Source: Luminiphilus sp. (lineage in GTDB: Bacteria; Pseudomonadota; Gammaproteobacteria; Pseudomonadales; Halieaceae). From it: DNA of 34,776 nt. The position numbers and the translations under genes were made by a program. The notes beneath the pieces were generated by a model. It ran no database searches, was not told the DNA's origin, and was given only the letters and a program-made list of their open reading frames with translations. Location of the stretch: positions 1-34,776 of the forward strand of contig JAQWYY010000152.1 in the NCBI GenBank assembly GCA_029253705.1, read 5' to 3'. This document shows, piece by piece, positions 8,396-17,429 of this stretch (positions within the stretch are counted from its first letter, which is position 1; the number at the start of each line of letters is the position of its first letter).

Positions 8396-8815
8396 ATGAA
8401 GGGTACGGTGAAGTGGATGGATGGCGCGATGTTTGTAGCCGAGTCAGGCAGCGGACATACAGTGGTTATGGACGGTCCTGAGGACCTTGGCGGGCGCAAC
8501 CAGTCTCTCAGGCCCATGGAAATGCTGCTTTTAGGTACCGGCGGCTGTGCCATTTACGACGTTATTGCCATGCTTAAGAAGGCGAGGCAGCAAGTGACGG
8601 ATTGTCGCGTTGAGCTTCAGGCGGAGCGCGTTGATGCGGTGCCTGCAGTATTCGAGTCGATAAACTTACATTTCGTAGTGACGGGTCATGGCGTCAAGGA
8701 AAGCCAGGTTCGCCGTGCGGTCGAGCTCTCCGCAGAAAAATATTGTTCGGCTTCTATTATGTTGTCGAAGGCCGGGGTACAGGTATCCCACAGCTTCGCA
8801 GTGGAAGAAGCCTAG
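8396..8815 (+). CDS. OsmC/YhfA family protein
   Basis: A 139-residue protein of the OsmC/Ohr superfamily, thiol-dependent reducers of peroxides. The two expected cysteines are present: Cys51 in GTGGCAIYDVIAML and Cys117 in EKYCSASIML. The N-terminal VKWMDGAMFVAESGSGH is typical of the YhfA subgroup, whose substrate is not defined. The ATG is preceded by GGAG about 11 bases away. Divergent pairing with crp is conserved in E. coli (yhfA) and Pseudomonas, supporting both start and identity. It converges on coq7 with a 33-base gap. The speD gene that follows it in Pseudomonas is absent. Confidence 0.85.
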   Translation: MKGTVKWMDGAMFVAESGSGHTVVMDGPEDLGGRNQSLRPMEMLLLGTGGCAIYDVIAMLKKARQQVTDCRVELQAERVDAVPAVFESINLHFVVTGHGVKESQVRRAVELSAEKYCSASIMLSKAGVQVSHSFAVEEA

Positions 8816-8848
8816 GTATCGCAGTGCTATGGTGATCGGGTAGAGAGA

Positions 8849-9493
8849 TTAGATCCAGTAAGTGCTAGTAGTCATCAGTTTAGAGGCTCGAGTCATTGCG
8901 CTCTTCACCGGTTGCGGCAGTTCCAGGCCACCAGCCTTGAGGGCATTTTCTCCGTGGCGTTCTTCATCTTCGAGCATCGCTTGAAGGATGAGCTGCGACT
9001 TTCGATCGGTTTCAGGTAACGTTTTAAGATGACTACGTAGGTGGCTTGCAACACGCTCTTCGGTAGCGTGGACAAACCCCAAGCTAACGCTGTCGCCAAC
9101 CAAGCCGGCAACCGCTCCCATGGCCAAAGAGGCACCATAAAAAAGCGGGTTGAGCACGCTGGGCCGAGTGCCCAGCTCTTCCAAGCGCTCTTCGCACCAC
9201 ACCAAGTGGTCGATTTCCTCTTGGGCGGCTTCTTGCATCTCTGTTCGGGTGCCGGCTGACTTAGCGGTCATTGCCTGCCCCTGATACAAAGCCTGAGCGC
9301 AAACTTCTCCTGTGTGATTTACACGCATGAGTCCTGCCGAATGCTTGCGCTCCCGCTCGGACAATTTGCTGTCACTGTGCCCAGCTGCAGGGGAGGGCCG
9401 CAATGCAGAGGCCCCCCGGCGTGAAAGCGTTTTGAGCATGCCATCAACTTCTACCAAGAGTCGGTCCACAGGGGTCAGTTCACGTTGGCTCAT
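8849..9493 (-). CDS. coq7: Demethoxyubiquinone hydroxylase (Coq7 family)
   Basis: A 214-residue membrane-associated diiron monooxygenase that hydroxylates 3-demethoxyubiquinol, the penultimate ubiquinone step. The ferritin-like helices carry the iron ligands: GEVCAQALYQG, then EEIDHLVWCEERL (E-x-x-H), then EERVASH and LEDEERHGENA (E-x-x-H). The hydrophobic segment ASLAMGAVAGLVGD matches the membrane-binding region. Length is normal for bacterial Coq7. It lies 31 bases after purD on the same strand and could be the last gene of the dusB-fis-purH-purD transcript. In Pseudomonas coq7 belongs instead to the vfr-osmC neighbourhood, which here lies immediately beyond it. Confidence 0.93.
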   Translation of the reverse strand: MSQRELTPVDRLLVEVDGMLKTLSRRGASALRPSPAAGHSDSKLSERERKHSAGLMRVNHTGEVCAQALYQGQAMTAKSAGTRTEMQEAAQEEIDHLVWCEERLEELGTRPSVLNPLFYGASLAMGAVAGLVGDSVSLGFVHATEERVASHLRSHLKTLPETDRKSQLILQAMLEDEERHGENALKAGGLELPQPVKSAMTRASKLMTTSTYWI

Positions 9494-9524
9494 AACGAAG
9501 TGCTCTTCAATTGATGCCCCTACT

Positions 9525-10802
9525 CTAGCGATCTATTGCTCGCCAGCCAATATCGCGTCGTAGGGTTTTGCCTGGCCATTGAATTTTGTCGGCGGCAGCA
9601 TAAGCTGACGCCTGTGCAGAACGAATATCGATCCCTAGAGCGGTAACACACAAGACCCTCCCCCCACTGGTGTGATAGGCGCCGTCTTTATTTTCGGTGC
9701 CAGCGTGAAAAACCTTCACCCCATCAGTGTCAGCGTCGGTCAGTCCCTCAATAATTGCGCCCTTGGGGTAGCTTCCCGGATAGCCCTCGGCAGCAAGTAC
9801 GACACCCAAAGCAGCTCGGTCATCCCACTCGGCGGCTGTGGCGCTCAAATTCCCAGCAAGTGCGGCTAGGCACAGGGCATCGAGGTCGCTTTGCAGCCGC
9901 ATCATAATGGGCTGTGTCTCTGGGTCCCCAAAACGGCAATTAAATTCGATCACACGGGGGTTACCCGCGTCGTCGATCATGAGCCCCGCATATAAAAAGC
10001 CGGTGTAGGGCATGCCATCCGCAGCCATTCCCACCAATGTTGGGTTGATGACCTCCTGCATAATGCGTTCATGAATGGTCGGCGTCACCACCGGCGCTGG
10101 CGAATAGGCGCCCATCCCGCCGGTGTTTGGGCCTGTGTCGCCTTCGCCAATACGCTTGTGGTCCTGACTACTGGCCATAGGCAACGCGTGTTGACCATCG
10201 GCAATCACGATGAAGCTGGCTTCTTCGCCCGCTAGAAATTCCTCTATGACTACTCGGCAACCTGCCTCGCCAAAGGCATTGCCCGACAGCATATCGGTGA
10301 CTGCTTCTTCAGCTTGCGCCAGTGTTTCGGCGACAATGACGCCTTTTCCCGCCGCGAGACCGTCTGCCTTTATTACTATGGGTGCGCTATGAGCGCGCAG
10401 GTAGGCTAAGGCGGGCTCAAGCTCGGTGAAGTTTGCATAGGCGCCGGTTGGAATATTGTGACGGGCCAAAAAATCCTTGGTGAACGCTTTGGAGCCCTCT
10501 AATTGCGCCGCCGCTTTACTGGGTCCAAAGCAAGCCAGCCCACGAGCTGTAAAGTCATTAACAACTCCACCCACCAAAGGCGCCTCAGGGCCGATCACTG
10601 TCAGGGCAATGTCATGACTCTCGGCAAAGCTCGCCAATCCGTCAAAGTCCATGACGTCCAATGCTACGTTTGTGACCCCAGGCTCCCCCGCTGTCCCCGC
10701 GTTACCCGGTGCCGCATAGACACGATCAACGTGGGTCGCTTGGGCAAGCTTCCAGCACAACGCATGCTCGCGGCCACCACTGCCCACAACCAGAATATTC
10801 AT
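9525..10802 (-). CDS. purD: Phosphoribosylamine--glycine ligase (GAR synthetase)
   Basis: A 425-residue ATP-grasp enzyme that joins glycine to 5-phosphoribosylamine in purine synthesis. It begins MNILVVGSGGREHALCWKL, with VIGPEAPLVGGVV, the ATP-grasp segment PIVIKADGLAAGKGV, and then VIEEFLAGEEASF, GGMGAYSPAP, GFLYAGLM and VIEFNCRFGDPETQ. Length is normal. GAGGAG stands before the ATG and only 21 bases separate it from purH, so purHD is an operon as in enterics and Pseudomonas. Confidence 0.97.
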   Translation of the reverse strand: MNILVVGSGGREHALCWKLAQATHVDRVYAAPGNAGTAGEPGVTNVALDVMDFDGLASFAESHDIALTVIGPEAPLVGGVVNDFTARGLACFGPSKAAAQLEGSKAFTKDFLARHNIPTGAYANFTELEPALAYLRAHSAPIVIKADGLAAGKGVIVAETLAQAEEAVTDMLSGNAFGEAGCRVVIEEFLAGEEASFIVIADGQHALPMASSQDHKRIGEGDTGPNTGGMGAYSPAPVVTPTIHERIMQEVINPTLVGMAADGMPYTGFLYAGLMIDDAGNPRVIEFNCRFGDPETQPIMMRLQSDLDALCLAALAGNLSATAAEWDDRAALGVVLAAEGYPGSYPKGAIIEGLTDADTDGVKVFHAGTENKDGAYHTSGGRVLCVTALGIDIRSAQASAYAAADKIQWPGKTLRRDIGWRAIDR

Positions 10803-10823
10803 CTTCAGGCTCCTCGTTGCCGT

Positions 10824-12398
10824 TTAGTGACGGAAGTGCCGCATGCCAGTGAAGACCATCGCCATACCGGCCTCGTCCGCGGCGGCAATAATTTCTTCAT
10901 CGCGAATTGAGCCGCCGGGTTGAATCACCGCAGCGATGCCGCGTTCGGCAGCATTGTCGATGCCATCGCGAAAAGGGAAAAACGCATCAGATGCCATGAT
11001 GGCACCCTGAACCTCCAGGTTGGCATGCTCGGCTTTAATAGCCGCGATGCGCGCAGAATTGACTCGGGACATTTGCCCTGCACCAACGCCAATCGTTCGG
11101 TTGTTGGCCGCATAAATGATGGCATTCGACTTCACAAATTTGGCTACTTTCCAGGCAAACAGTAAATCGAGCCACTCCTGCTCGGTCGGTTGGCGCTGAC
11201 TGACCACTTGCAGGTCGTCTCGCTTGATCATGCCGTCATCACGATCTTGTACCAACAACCCTCCGTTGACGCGCTTGAAGTCTTGGGCGCCGACGGGGGA
11301 GGCCCAGTGGCCCGTTTTAAGAACGCGGATATTCTTCTTCTCTGCAATTACCGGCAATGCTGCGGCATTGACCTCTGGAGCAATAATGACCTCAACAAAT
11401 TGTCGATCAACAATGGATTGCGCCGTGGCTGCGTCTAATTCGCGATTGAACGCAATAATCCCACCAAAGGCAGATTCGGGGTCAGTGTTGAAAGCTAGGT
11501 CGTAGGCCTCACCGAGAGAGCTGGACACAGCAACGCCACAGGGGTTGGCGTGCTTCACAATGACGCAGGCAGGCTCTTCGAAGTTTTTGACGCATTCCAA
11601 AGCGGCGTCAGTATCTGCAACGTTGTTATAGGACAGGGCTTTTCCTTGCAGCTGAGTGGCGGTGGCTATACCAACTTCTTTGGGGGTGTGCTCTTTGTAA
11701 AAAGCCGCCTGTTGGTGAGGATTCTCGCCGTAGCGCATGGTTTCGGCTTTGACGAGCTGAAGGTTCAAGGTGCGAGGGAAACCCTCGCTGCCGTTGCCTA
11801 ACTGTTGGCCAAAATAATTGGCAATTGCGCCGTCGTAATGCGCTGTGTGTTCAAAGGCTTTAATAGCAAGATCAAAGCGGGTTTCGTGTCTGATAGCGTT
11901 ATTGTTGGCGTCGAGCTCCTCTATTAGGCAGGCATAGTCTCCGGCGTCGACGACAATGGTCACGTCACGATGGTTCTTTGCCGCGGCACGGACCATGGTG
12001 GGTCCGCCGATATCGATGTTCTCAATCGCATCTTCGAGACTACAGTCTGGGCGCGCAACGGTGGCTTCGAAGGGGTATAGGTTCACCACCACCATATCGA
12101 TAGGGGCAATATTATGGCTGGCCATAACGCTATCGTCTGTACCGCGACGGCCCAAAATTCCGCCATGAATGGTGGGATGCAGCGTTTTAACCCGTCCGTC
12201 CATCATTTCGGGAAAGCCGGTGTGGTCAGAAACTTCGGTAACGGGCAGCCCTGCTTCCCGGAGCAGCTTGCAGGTTCCTCCAGTAGACAGTAACGCCACG
12301 TCACGATCGATGAGAGCCTGAGCGAAATCAACGATGCCGGTCTTGTCAGAAACACTGATTAGGGCGCGGCGTACAGGGGCTAGGTGTGACTCAGTCAT
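10824..12398 (-). CDS. purH: Bifunctional AICAR transformylase/IMP cyclohydrolase
   Basis: A 524-residue enzyme doing the last two steps to IMP. The N-terminal cyclohydrolase (MGS-like) domain includes [30 protein letters not shown] and [15 protein letters not shown]. The C-terminal transformylase has LRYGENPHQ-type [28 protein letters not shown] with the catalytic Lys-His, and [22 protein letters not shown] precedes the ATG. It follows fis by 35 bases and precedes purD. Confidence 0.97.
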   Translation of the reverse strand: MTESHLAPVRRALISVSDKTGIVDFAQALIDRDVALLSTGGTCKLLREAGLPVTEVSDHTGFPEMMDGRVKTLHPTIHGGILGRRGTDDSVMASHNIAPIDMVVVNLYPFEATVARPDCSLEDAIENIDIGGPTMVRAAAKNHRDVTIVVDAGDYACLIEELDANNNAIRHETRFDLAIKAFEHTAHYDGAIANYFGQQLGNGSEGFPRTLNLQLVKAETMRYGENPHQQAAFYKEHTPKEVGIATATQLQGKALSYNNVADTDAALECVKNFEEPACVIVKHANPCGVAVSSSLGEAYDLAFNTDPESAFGGIIAFNRELDAATAQSIVDRQFVEVIIAPEVNAAALPVIAEKKNIRVLKTGHWASPVGAQDFKRVNGGLLVQDRDDGMIKRDDLQVVSQRQPTEQEWLDLLFAWKVAKFVKSNAIIYAANNRTIGVGAGQMSRVNSARIAAIKAEHANLEVQGAIMASDAFFPFRDGIDNAAERGIAAVIQPGGSIRDEEIIAAADEAGMAMVFTGMRHFRH

Positions 12399-12433
12399 AA
12401 TATGAAGGGTCCTAAAGGAAAAGGTTAAATACT

Positions 12434-12688
12434 TTAAATGAGGTGGTACTGGCGGAGCTTTTTGCGCAGCGTGCCTCGGTTAAGGCCTAGCATAGTGGCT
12501 GCTTTACTTTGGTTGCCCCCTGTCTCCTGAAGCACCGCACGAAACAGCGGTTCCTCCACCTGAGCAAGAACCAATGCGTGCAGATCAGTGCAGGTTGCGC
12601 CATCAAGTTGCTCGAAATAATGGGTAATGCTCTCCTTGGCACTTTCGCGAAGGGGGCGTGGTGGGGTGGTTTTTTTATCGGAGGTCAC
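12434..12688 (-). CDS. fis: DNA-binding protein Fis
   Basis: An 84-residue nucleoid-associated homodimer that bends DNA and activates rRNA and other growth-phase promoters. The C-terminal helix-turn-helix [22 protein letters not shown] is essentially that of gammaproteobacterial Fis, and [11 protein letters not shown] forms the dimerisation helix. It starts with GTG, and the GTGA overlaps the dusB stop, so expression is coupled to dusB, the classic dusB-fis operon. The N-terminal beta-hairpin region differs from that of E. coli, as is usual outside enterics. Confidence 0.95.
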   Translation of the reverse strand: MTSDKKTTPPRPLRESAKESITHYFEQLDGATCTDLHALVLAQVEEPLFRAVLQETGGNQSKAATMLGLNRGTLRKKLRQYHLI

Positions 12689-13788
12689 GCGGCGAGTTCG
12701 TTATTTTGGCAGGGAGATAAGCTATTGCTGTCAAGACAGTCTCGCTCAAGAGTTTGGAGCAGCATCTGCTGAGCTTCGGTATTTTCCAGGGCGTTAAAGT
12801 GTCGCTTCCAACCAGAAAGCGTCTTGGGGAGCTCTGTTTCGATGGCATCAAAAAACCAGCCCACGTGCTTTCGAGCGATTCGAACACCCATAAAATCGCC
12901 GTAAAAGTCATGCAAGGCTGTAAGGTGTCTGCGCATTTGCAGAAAGCGCTCAGCGTGCGAGGGCTGCACCGCACTTCCTCCAGATAAGGCTTGGGCGATG
13001 GCGCCGGGCAGCCAGGGGCGGCCTAGGGCGCCACGGCCAATCATGACCCCTGAGGCACCGGTTTGCTGCAGCACTTCGAGGGCCTTTGCTGATGTTGCGA
13101 TATCGCCATTGGCCAACACGGGGATGCCCACTGCATCTACAATAGCCCCAATGGTCTGATATTCCGCCTCACCTTTAAACCGATCGGCTCTGGTTCTTCC
13201 GTGGACAGTGAGCAACTGAATACCCGCATCCTCAGCAATTTTTGCGATAGCAACCCCGTTGCGCTGTTGGGGTGAAACGCCGGTGCGAATTTTGAGGGTT
13301 ACCGGCACATCAACGGCAGAAACCACGGCAGTTAAAATTTCCGCAACCCGTCGTTCATCGGCTAAAAGAGCTGAGCCCGCGGCCTTTTTGCATACTTTCT
13401 TCGCAGGGCAGCCCATATTGATATCAATAATATCGGCGCCGTCATCGGCGTTGAGCCGTGCGGCTTCGGCGAGTTGCAGGGGCTCGCTGCCAACAATTTG
13501 AACTGATCGGAGCCCACTTTGGGCATTATGGCAGCGGCGCAGAGATGATTTGCGCGATGTGATGAGAGTTGGGTCGGAGGTAAGCATTTCGGCCACAGCC
13601 ATGCCGGCGCCTAAATTAACGCATAGCTCTCGCAACGGTAGGTCGGTGACCCCAGCCATGGGTGCGAGCACCACTGGGTTCGCTAACCTTAAGGCGCCAA
13701 TGTGCAATCCCGCAGGCATAGGCCTGAGATTTTCTGCCGCATTGTGCATAGACGGGCGGGTTGCTTTTGGAGTTGGCGTATTAGCCAC
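12685..13788 (-). CDS. dusB: tRNA-dihydrouridine synthase B
   Basis: A 367-residue flavoprotein that reduces uridines in the tRNA D-loop. Features: ANPVVLAPMAGVTDLPLREL (FMN site), DIINMGCPA-type IDINMGCPAKKVCKKAAGSALL with the catalytic cysteine, VTLKIRTG, LTVHGRTRADRFKG, IPVLANGDI and GVMIGRGALGRPW. The GTG at 13788 is chosen because GGTGA lies six bases upstream; a GTG at 13794 would abut that sequence, and an ATG at 13749 has no such site. The protein runs slightly longer than usual at its N-terminus. It heads the dusB-fis-purH-purD gene string. Confidence 0.94.
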   Translation of the reverse strand: MANTPTPKATRPSMHNAAENLRPMPAGLHIGALRLANPVVLAPMAGVTDLPLRELCVNLGAGMAVAEMLTSDPTLITSRKSSLRRCHNAQSGLRSVQIVGSEPLQLAEAARLNADDGADIIDINMGCPAKKVCKKAAGSALLADERRVAEILTAVVSAVDVPVTLKIRTGVSPQQRNGVAIAKIAEDAGIQLLTVHGRTRADRFKGEAEYQTIGAIVDAVGIPVLANGDIATSAKALEVLQQTGASGVMIGRGALGRPWLPGAIAQALSGGSAVQPSHAERFLQMRRHLTALHDFYGDFMGVRIARKHVGWFFDAIETELPKTLSGWKRHFNALENTEAQQMLLQTLERDCLDSNSLSPCQNNELAA

Positions 13789-13969
13789 TAACACTCACCA
13801 GGGCGCTAACTGGGGCTGAGAATCATACAGCGCAATGGCCAAAGGATGAAGTGGAAAGGTTAAATTTTGACCAGTTGTTCGACGCAAGCCCAACAATACC
13901 GGTCAGATTAATTGGGCCAAACGGAGATCTTCATTTATGTCAATCCATTAGACAGGTCGAGTCGTATGG

Positions 13970-13997
13970 TTCAGAATGTGTCGAAAAGCAATATAAC
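13970..13997 (+). promoter_or_regulatory. Possible promoter of aroQ-accB-accC-prmA
   Basis: TTCAGA (13970-13975) and TATAAC (13992-13997) are 16 bases apart, about 29 bases before the aroQ ATG. The spacing suits sigma70 but the -35 is imperfect. The whole 13789-14025 spacer between the divergent dusB and aroQ genes must hold both promoters; nothing else is recognisable there. Confidence 0.3.
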
Positions 13998-14025
13998 TGA
14001 CGTGAACTAGCAGCGAATTGTCGAG

Positions 14026-14481
14026 ATGTCTGATATTTTGTTAATCAACGGGCCCAACCTGAATTTGTTGGGGTCACGAGAACCCGATCGTTACGGGAGC
14101 GAATCTCTTGAGACGATAACGGCTAGGCTGTGCGCAGAGGCAGAGCGTGCAGAGGTTTCTATTTCCTGCGTTCAAAGTAACGCAGAGCACGAGTTAATAG
14201 ACGTAATTCACAATGCCCCTGCGGCCGAAACGCGTTTTATTATTATTAACCCTGCGGCATTAACCCATACCAGCATTGCATTGCGCGACGCCCTGCTAGG
14301 GGTAGCTATACCGTTTATTGAGGTGCACATATCCAACGTACATGCTCGGGAAGCTTTTCGTCAGCACAGCTACCTTTCCGATATTGCCGAGGGTGTCATC
14401 TGCGGCTTGGGCAGTTTCGGTTACGACTGCGCCCTTGCCGGGGCACTAAAAAAACTTTCTCCAAATCTTAAGCCTGCTTGA
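14026..14481 (+). CDS. aroQ: Type II 3-dehydroquinate dehydratase
   Basis: A 151-residue dodecameric shikimate-pathway enzyme converting 3-dehydroquinate to 3-dehydroshikimate. It starts [21 protein letters not shown], where Asn, Arg and Tyr are catalytic, followed by [30 protein letters not shown] and [14 protein letters not shown]. Length is normal. The start has little Shine-Dalgarno. It heads aroQ-accB-accC-prmA, an order shared with Pseudomonas, and its stop lies 11 bases before the accB ATG. Confidence 0.96.
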   Translation: MSDILLINGPNLNLLGSREPDRYGSESLETITARLCAEAERAEVSISCVQSNAEHELIDVIHNAPAAETRFIIINPAALTHTSIALRDALLGVAIPFIEVHISNVHAREAFRQHSYLSDIAEGVICGLGSFGYDCALAGALKKLSPNLKPA

Positions 14482-14492
14482 GGATCGTTGCT

Positions 14493-14957
14493 ATGGATAT
14501 CCGTAAAGTTAAAAAATTGATTGAGCTGTTGGAAGAGTCAGATATTGATGAAATTGAAATTATTGAAGGCGAGGAGTCGGTTCGCATAAGCCGTAACAGT
14601 CATGCCGCCCACTCGGGTGCAAACTATGCGCCACCGGTTGCCATGCCTGCGCCGATGGCAGCTGCGCCAGCCCCGGCGGCTGCGCCTGCAGCGGCTGAGC
14701 CAGTAGCAGAGACGATCTCCACAGATAACGCAGTCTTGTCTCCAATGGTGGGCACGTTTTATCGCTCTCCCAGCCCAGAGGCAGGTGCTTTCATCGAAGT
14801 GGGTCAAACGGTGCGCGTCGGTGATGTGCTGTGCATTGTTGAGGCCATGAAGATGATGAATCAGATCGAGGCCGACCGAGCCGGTACGGTGACGGCTATT
14901 CATGTTGCAGATGGCGAGCCCGTAGAATTTGACCAACCCCTCATCACCATTGCCTGA
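14493..14957 (+). CDS. accB: Biotin carboxyl carrier protein of acetyl-CoA carboxylase
   Basis: A 154-residue carrier that shuttles carboxybiotin from AccC to AccAD. The N-terminus is [23 protein letters not shown], then an Ala/Pro-rich mobile linker at about residues 45-75, then the biotinyl domain with the biotinylation site [11 protein letters not shown]. The ATG at 14493 is chosen over an in-frame TTG at 14478 because GAGG lies nine bases before it and the family starts MDIRK. Confidence 0.97.
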   Translation: MDIRKVKKLIELLEESDIDEIEIIEGEESVRISRNSHAAHSGANYAPPVAMPAPMAAAPAPAAAPAAAEPVAETISTDNAVLSPMVGTFYRSPSPEAGAFIEVGQTVRVGDVLCIVEAMKMMNQIEADRAGTVTAIHVADGEPVEFDQPLITIA

Positions 14958-15002
14958 CCCTGTAGGTAGCCCTTTGCGCTACCGACCGCGAGGAATCATT
15001 TG

Positions 15003-16349
15003 ATGTTAGAGAGAGTTTTGATCGCCAATCGCGGCGAAATTGCCCTGCGAATTTTGCGCGCATGCCGAGAGCTAGGCATTAAGACCGTTGCGGTTCACTC
15101 CACGGCTGATCGTGAGCTGAAACATGTCCGTCTTGCTGATCAGGCGGTTTGTATTGGGCCGCCAAATTCAACGCTGAGTTATTTAAATGTGCCTGCGATT
15201 ATCAGTGTCGCTGAGGTGACTAATTCCGATGCGATTCATCCCGGTTACGGGTTTTTATCGGAGAATGCCGATTTTGCAGAGCAGGTCGAGAAAAGCGGCT
15301 TTGTATTCATTGGTCCGACCGCAGAAACCATTCGCCTGATGGGTGACAAAGTGTCGGCGAAGCATCAAATGCAGCGCTCTGGGGTGCCTACGGTGCCAGG
15401 TTCAGAGGGGGCTATTCCAGAAGATCCCGACGAGATTTTGCGTATTGCCCGTGATATTGGTTACCCCGTCATTGTCAAAGCCGCTGCGGGTGGCGGCGGG
15501 CGCGGCATGCGGGTGGTTCACAACGAGGAAGTGTTGCTTAGCTCCATTCAAGTGACTCAGTCAGAGGCCAAGGCGGCCTTTGGATCGCCAGTGGTGTACA
15601 TCGAAAAATTCCTTCAACGACCCCGTCACGTGGAGATTCAGGTGCTTGCCGATGGTCAAGGCAATGCCATTCACTTGGGCGATCGTGATTGCTCGTTGCA
15701 ACGCCGACACCAGAAAGTTATTGAGGAGGCTCCAGCGCCTGGTATCGACGACAAGCTGCGCGCTGAAATCGGTGATGCCTGTGTCAAGGCCTGTATCGAT
15801 ATTGGTTATCGCGGAGCGGGCACCTTTGAGTTTTTGTACGAGGACGGCGGTTTTTATTTCATCGAAATGAATACGCGGGTTCAGGTAGAACATCCAGTTA
15901 CCGAGATGATCACAGGGGTGGATATTGTCAGAGAACAATTACTCATTGCCTCTGGCGAGAAGCTTTCGATTCGTCAGGAAGATGTGGTGTTTAATGGCCA
16001 CGCCCTGGAGTGCCGAATCAATGCCGAAGACCCCAGAAATTTCTTGCCCTCTCCCGGTAGGATCAACACCTTTCATGCCCCGGGTGGTCCGGGGGTTCGG
16101 GTGGATTCCCATGTTTACAGCGGTTACACGGTGCCACCTCACTACGACAGCTTAATTGGCAAGTTGATTACCCACGGAGATACCCGCGCCGGGGCGCTCG
16201 TTAAAATGCGGCAGGCTCTCGATGAATTGGTTGTTGAGGGAATCCGCACCAACGCCGCGTTGCATCGTGAGCTGGTGGTTGACCCCTCGTTTATGGCGGG
16301 TGGCGTCAGCATTCACTATCTCGAGAGTAAGCTGGAACACGAGCATTGA
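15003..16349 (+). CDS. accC: Biotin carboxylase subunit of acetyl-CoA carboxylase
   Basis: A 448-residue ATP-grasp enzyme that carboxylates the biotin on AccB using bicarbonate. It begins [20 protein letters not shown], with [17 protein letters not shown], the glycine-rich lid [56 protein letters not shown] and [13 protein letters not shown]. The ATG at 15003 follows AGGA by eight bases; a TTG directly before it is ignored. Its stop overlaps the prmA start. Confidence 0.98.
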   Translation: MLERVLIANRGEIALRILRACRELGIKTVAVHSTADRELKHVRLADQAVCIGPPNSTLSYLNVPAIISVAEVTNSDAIHPGYGFLSENADFAEQVEKSGFVFIGPTAETIRLMGDKVSAKHQMQRSGVPTVPGSEGAIPEDPDEILRIARDIGYPVIVKAAAGGGGRGMRVVHNEEVLLSSIQVTQSEAKAAFGSPVVYIEKFLQRPRHVEIQVLADGQGNAIHLGDRDCSLQRRHQKVIEEAPAPGIDDKLRAEIGDACVKACIDIGYRGAGTFEFLYEDGGFYFIEMNTRVQVEHPVTEMITGVDIVREQLLIASGEKLSIRQEDVVFNGHALECRINAEDPRNFLPSPGRINTFHAPGGPGVRVDSHVYSGYTVPPHYDSLIGKLITHGDTRAGALVKMRQALDELVVEGIRTNAALHRELVVDPSFMAGGVSIHYLESKLEHEH

Positions 16350-17248
16350 CCGACGCCGGCTGGCAAGAGCTCAGGTTCAATACCACGCCCCACCACATCG
16401 ACAGTCTTGAGGAATGGTTGTTCGAGCAGGGGGCCCTCGCGGTTACTCTTGAGGACAACGCCGATGAGCCGCTGCTTGAGCCGGGGCCTGGTGAGACCCC
16501 CCTTTGGCAAAATATCAAACTGGTAGCGTTATTCGAAACGGGCCTCGATCTTTCTCTCATTCTGGCTAATGTGCCATCACAGTGGGTGACCGCGCTGGCG
16601 GCGGAAGCCAAATTTGTTCCTGATCAAGACTGGGAGCGCGCGTGGATGGCAGACTTTGAACCTTTACAGATGGGTAATCGGCTTTGGATCTGCCCGAGTT
16701 GGTGCGAGCCCCCCGACCCTAACGCCGTTAACATAAATTTGGATCCGGGGCTTGCCTTTGGCACTGGAACACATCCCACCACGGCTATGTGCCTAGCTCA
16801 GCTCGATGCCAGTATTGAGCCCGGTGTGGACCTTATAGATTACGGCTGTGGCTCTGGCATTTTGGCGATTGCCGGTCTCAAGCTGGGAGCTTCCAAAGCC
16901 TTTGCTGTCGACAATGATCCGCAAGCGGTAACCGCCACACTAGATAACGCGCAGCGAAATGCCATTGCCAAGGAGCAGCTTGAGGTGTTTTTGGTGTCCC
17001 AAGCAGATGCCAAGGTGCGCCTGCGACCCGTTGATCTGGTGATAGCCAATATACTTGCAGGCCCTTTGGCGGCATTGGCACCAACGTTGATTGATTTGAT
17101 AAAGCCCGGGGGCCGTTTAATTTTAGCGGGGCTGCTCAGTGAACAGGCAGCGGGCCTTATTGACACCTATAAACCTTGGGTGGCTCTAACTGCAGTGGAA
17201 GAAAAAGAGGGTTGGACGCTATTAGCAGGTGAAAAGCTGCCCCAGTGA
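16346..17248 (+). CDS. prmA: Ribosomal protein L11 methyltransferase
   Basis: A 300-residue SAM-dependent enzyme that trimethylates L11. The N-terminal substrate-binding domain includes [21 protein letters not shown], and the central catalytic domain has [42 protein letters not shown] and IANILAGPL. Translation most likely starts at the TTG at 16346, which overlaps the accC stop as TTGA and has GGAA eight bases upstream; no in-frame ATG is available near the domain start. The C-terminus ends in a normal family position. Confidence 0.94.
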   Translation: MTDAGWQELRFNTTPHHIDSLEEWLFEQGALAVTLEDNADEPLLEPGPGETPLWQNIKLVALFETGLDLSLILANVPSQWVTALAAEAKFVPDQDWERAWMADFEPLQMGNRLWICPSWCEPPDPNAVNINLDPGLAFGTGTHPTTAMCLAQLDASIEPGVDLIDYGCGSGILAIAGLKLGASKAFAVDNDPQAVTATLDNAQRNAIAKEQLEVFLVSQADAKVRLRPVDLVIANILAGPLAALAPTLIDLIKPGGRLILAGLLSEQAAGLIDTYKPWVALTAVEEKEGWTLLAGEKLPQ

Positions 17249-17429
17249 GTCTTAAAGGGTTTATTTATTTCGTTGATCGATCCCGTCCATGAGACTTTTA
17301 ACGGATCGCCTTGGGAAATAGTCAGTCTGCTTCCGTCCCAACAGCCAAGCTGGCAAAGCCCTAGGCTAGTGAATGCACCTTGTAAAACATTGATCATGTT
17401 GCGCGTGTTTGGCGATTAATAGCGCTGCG

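Noticed and set aside
14538-14936. Long minus-strand open frame opposite accB
   Set aside because: It is the antisense of the Ala/Pro-rich linker and biotinyl domain of accB; the His/Arg/Trp-rich product is typical of a shadow frame.
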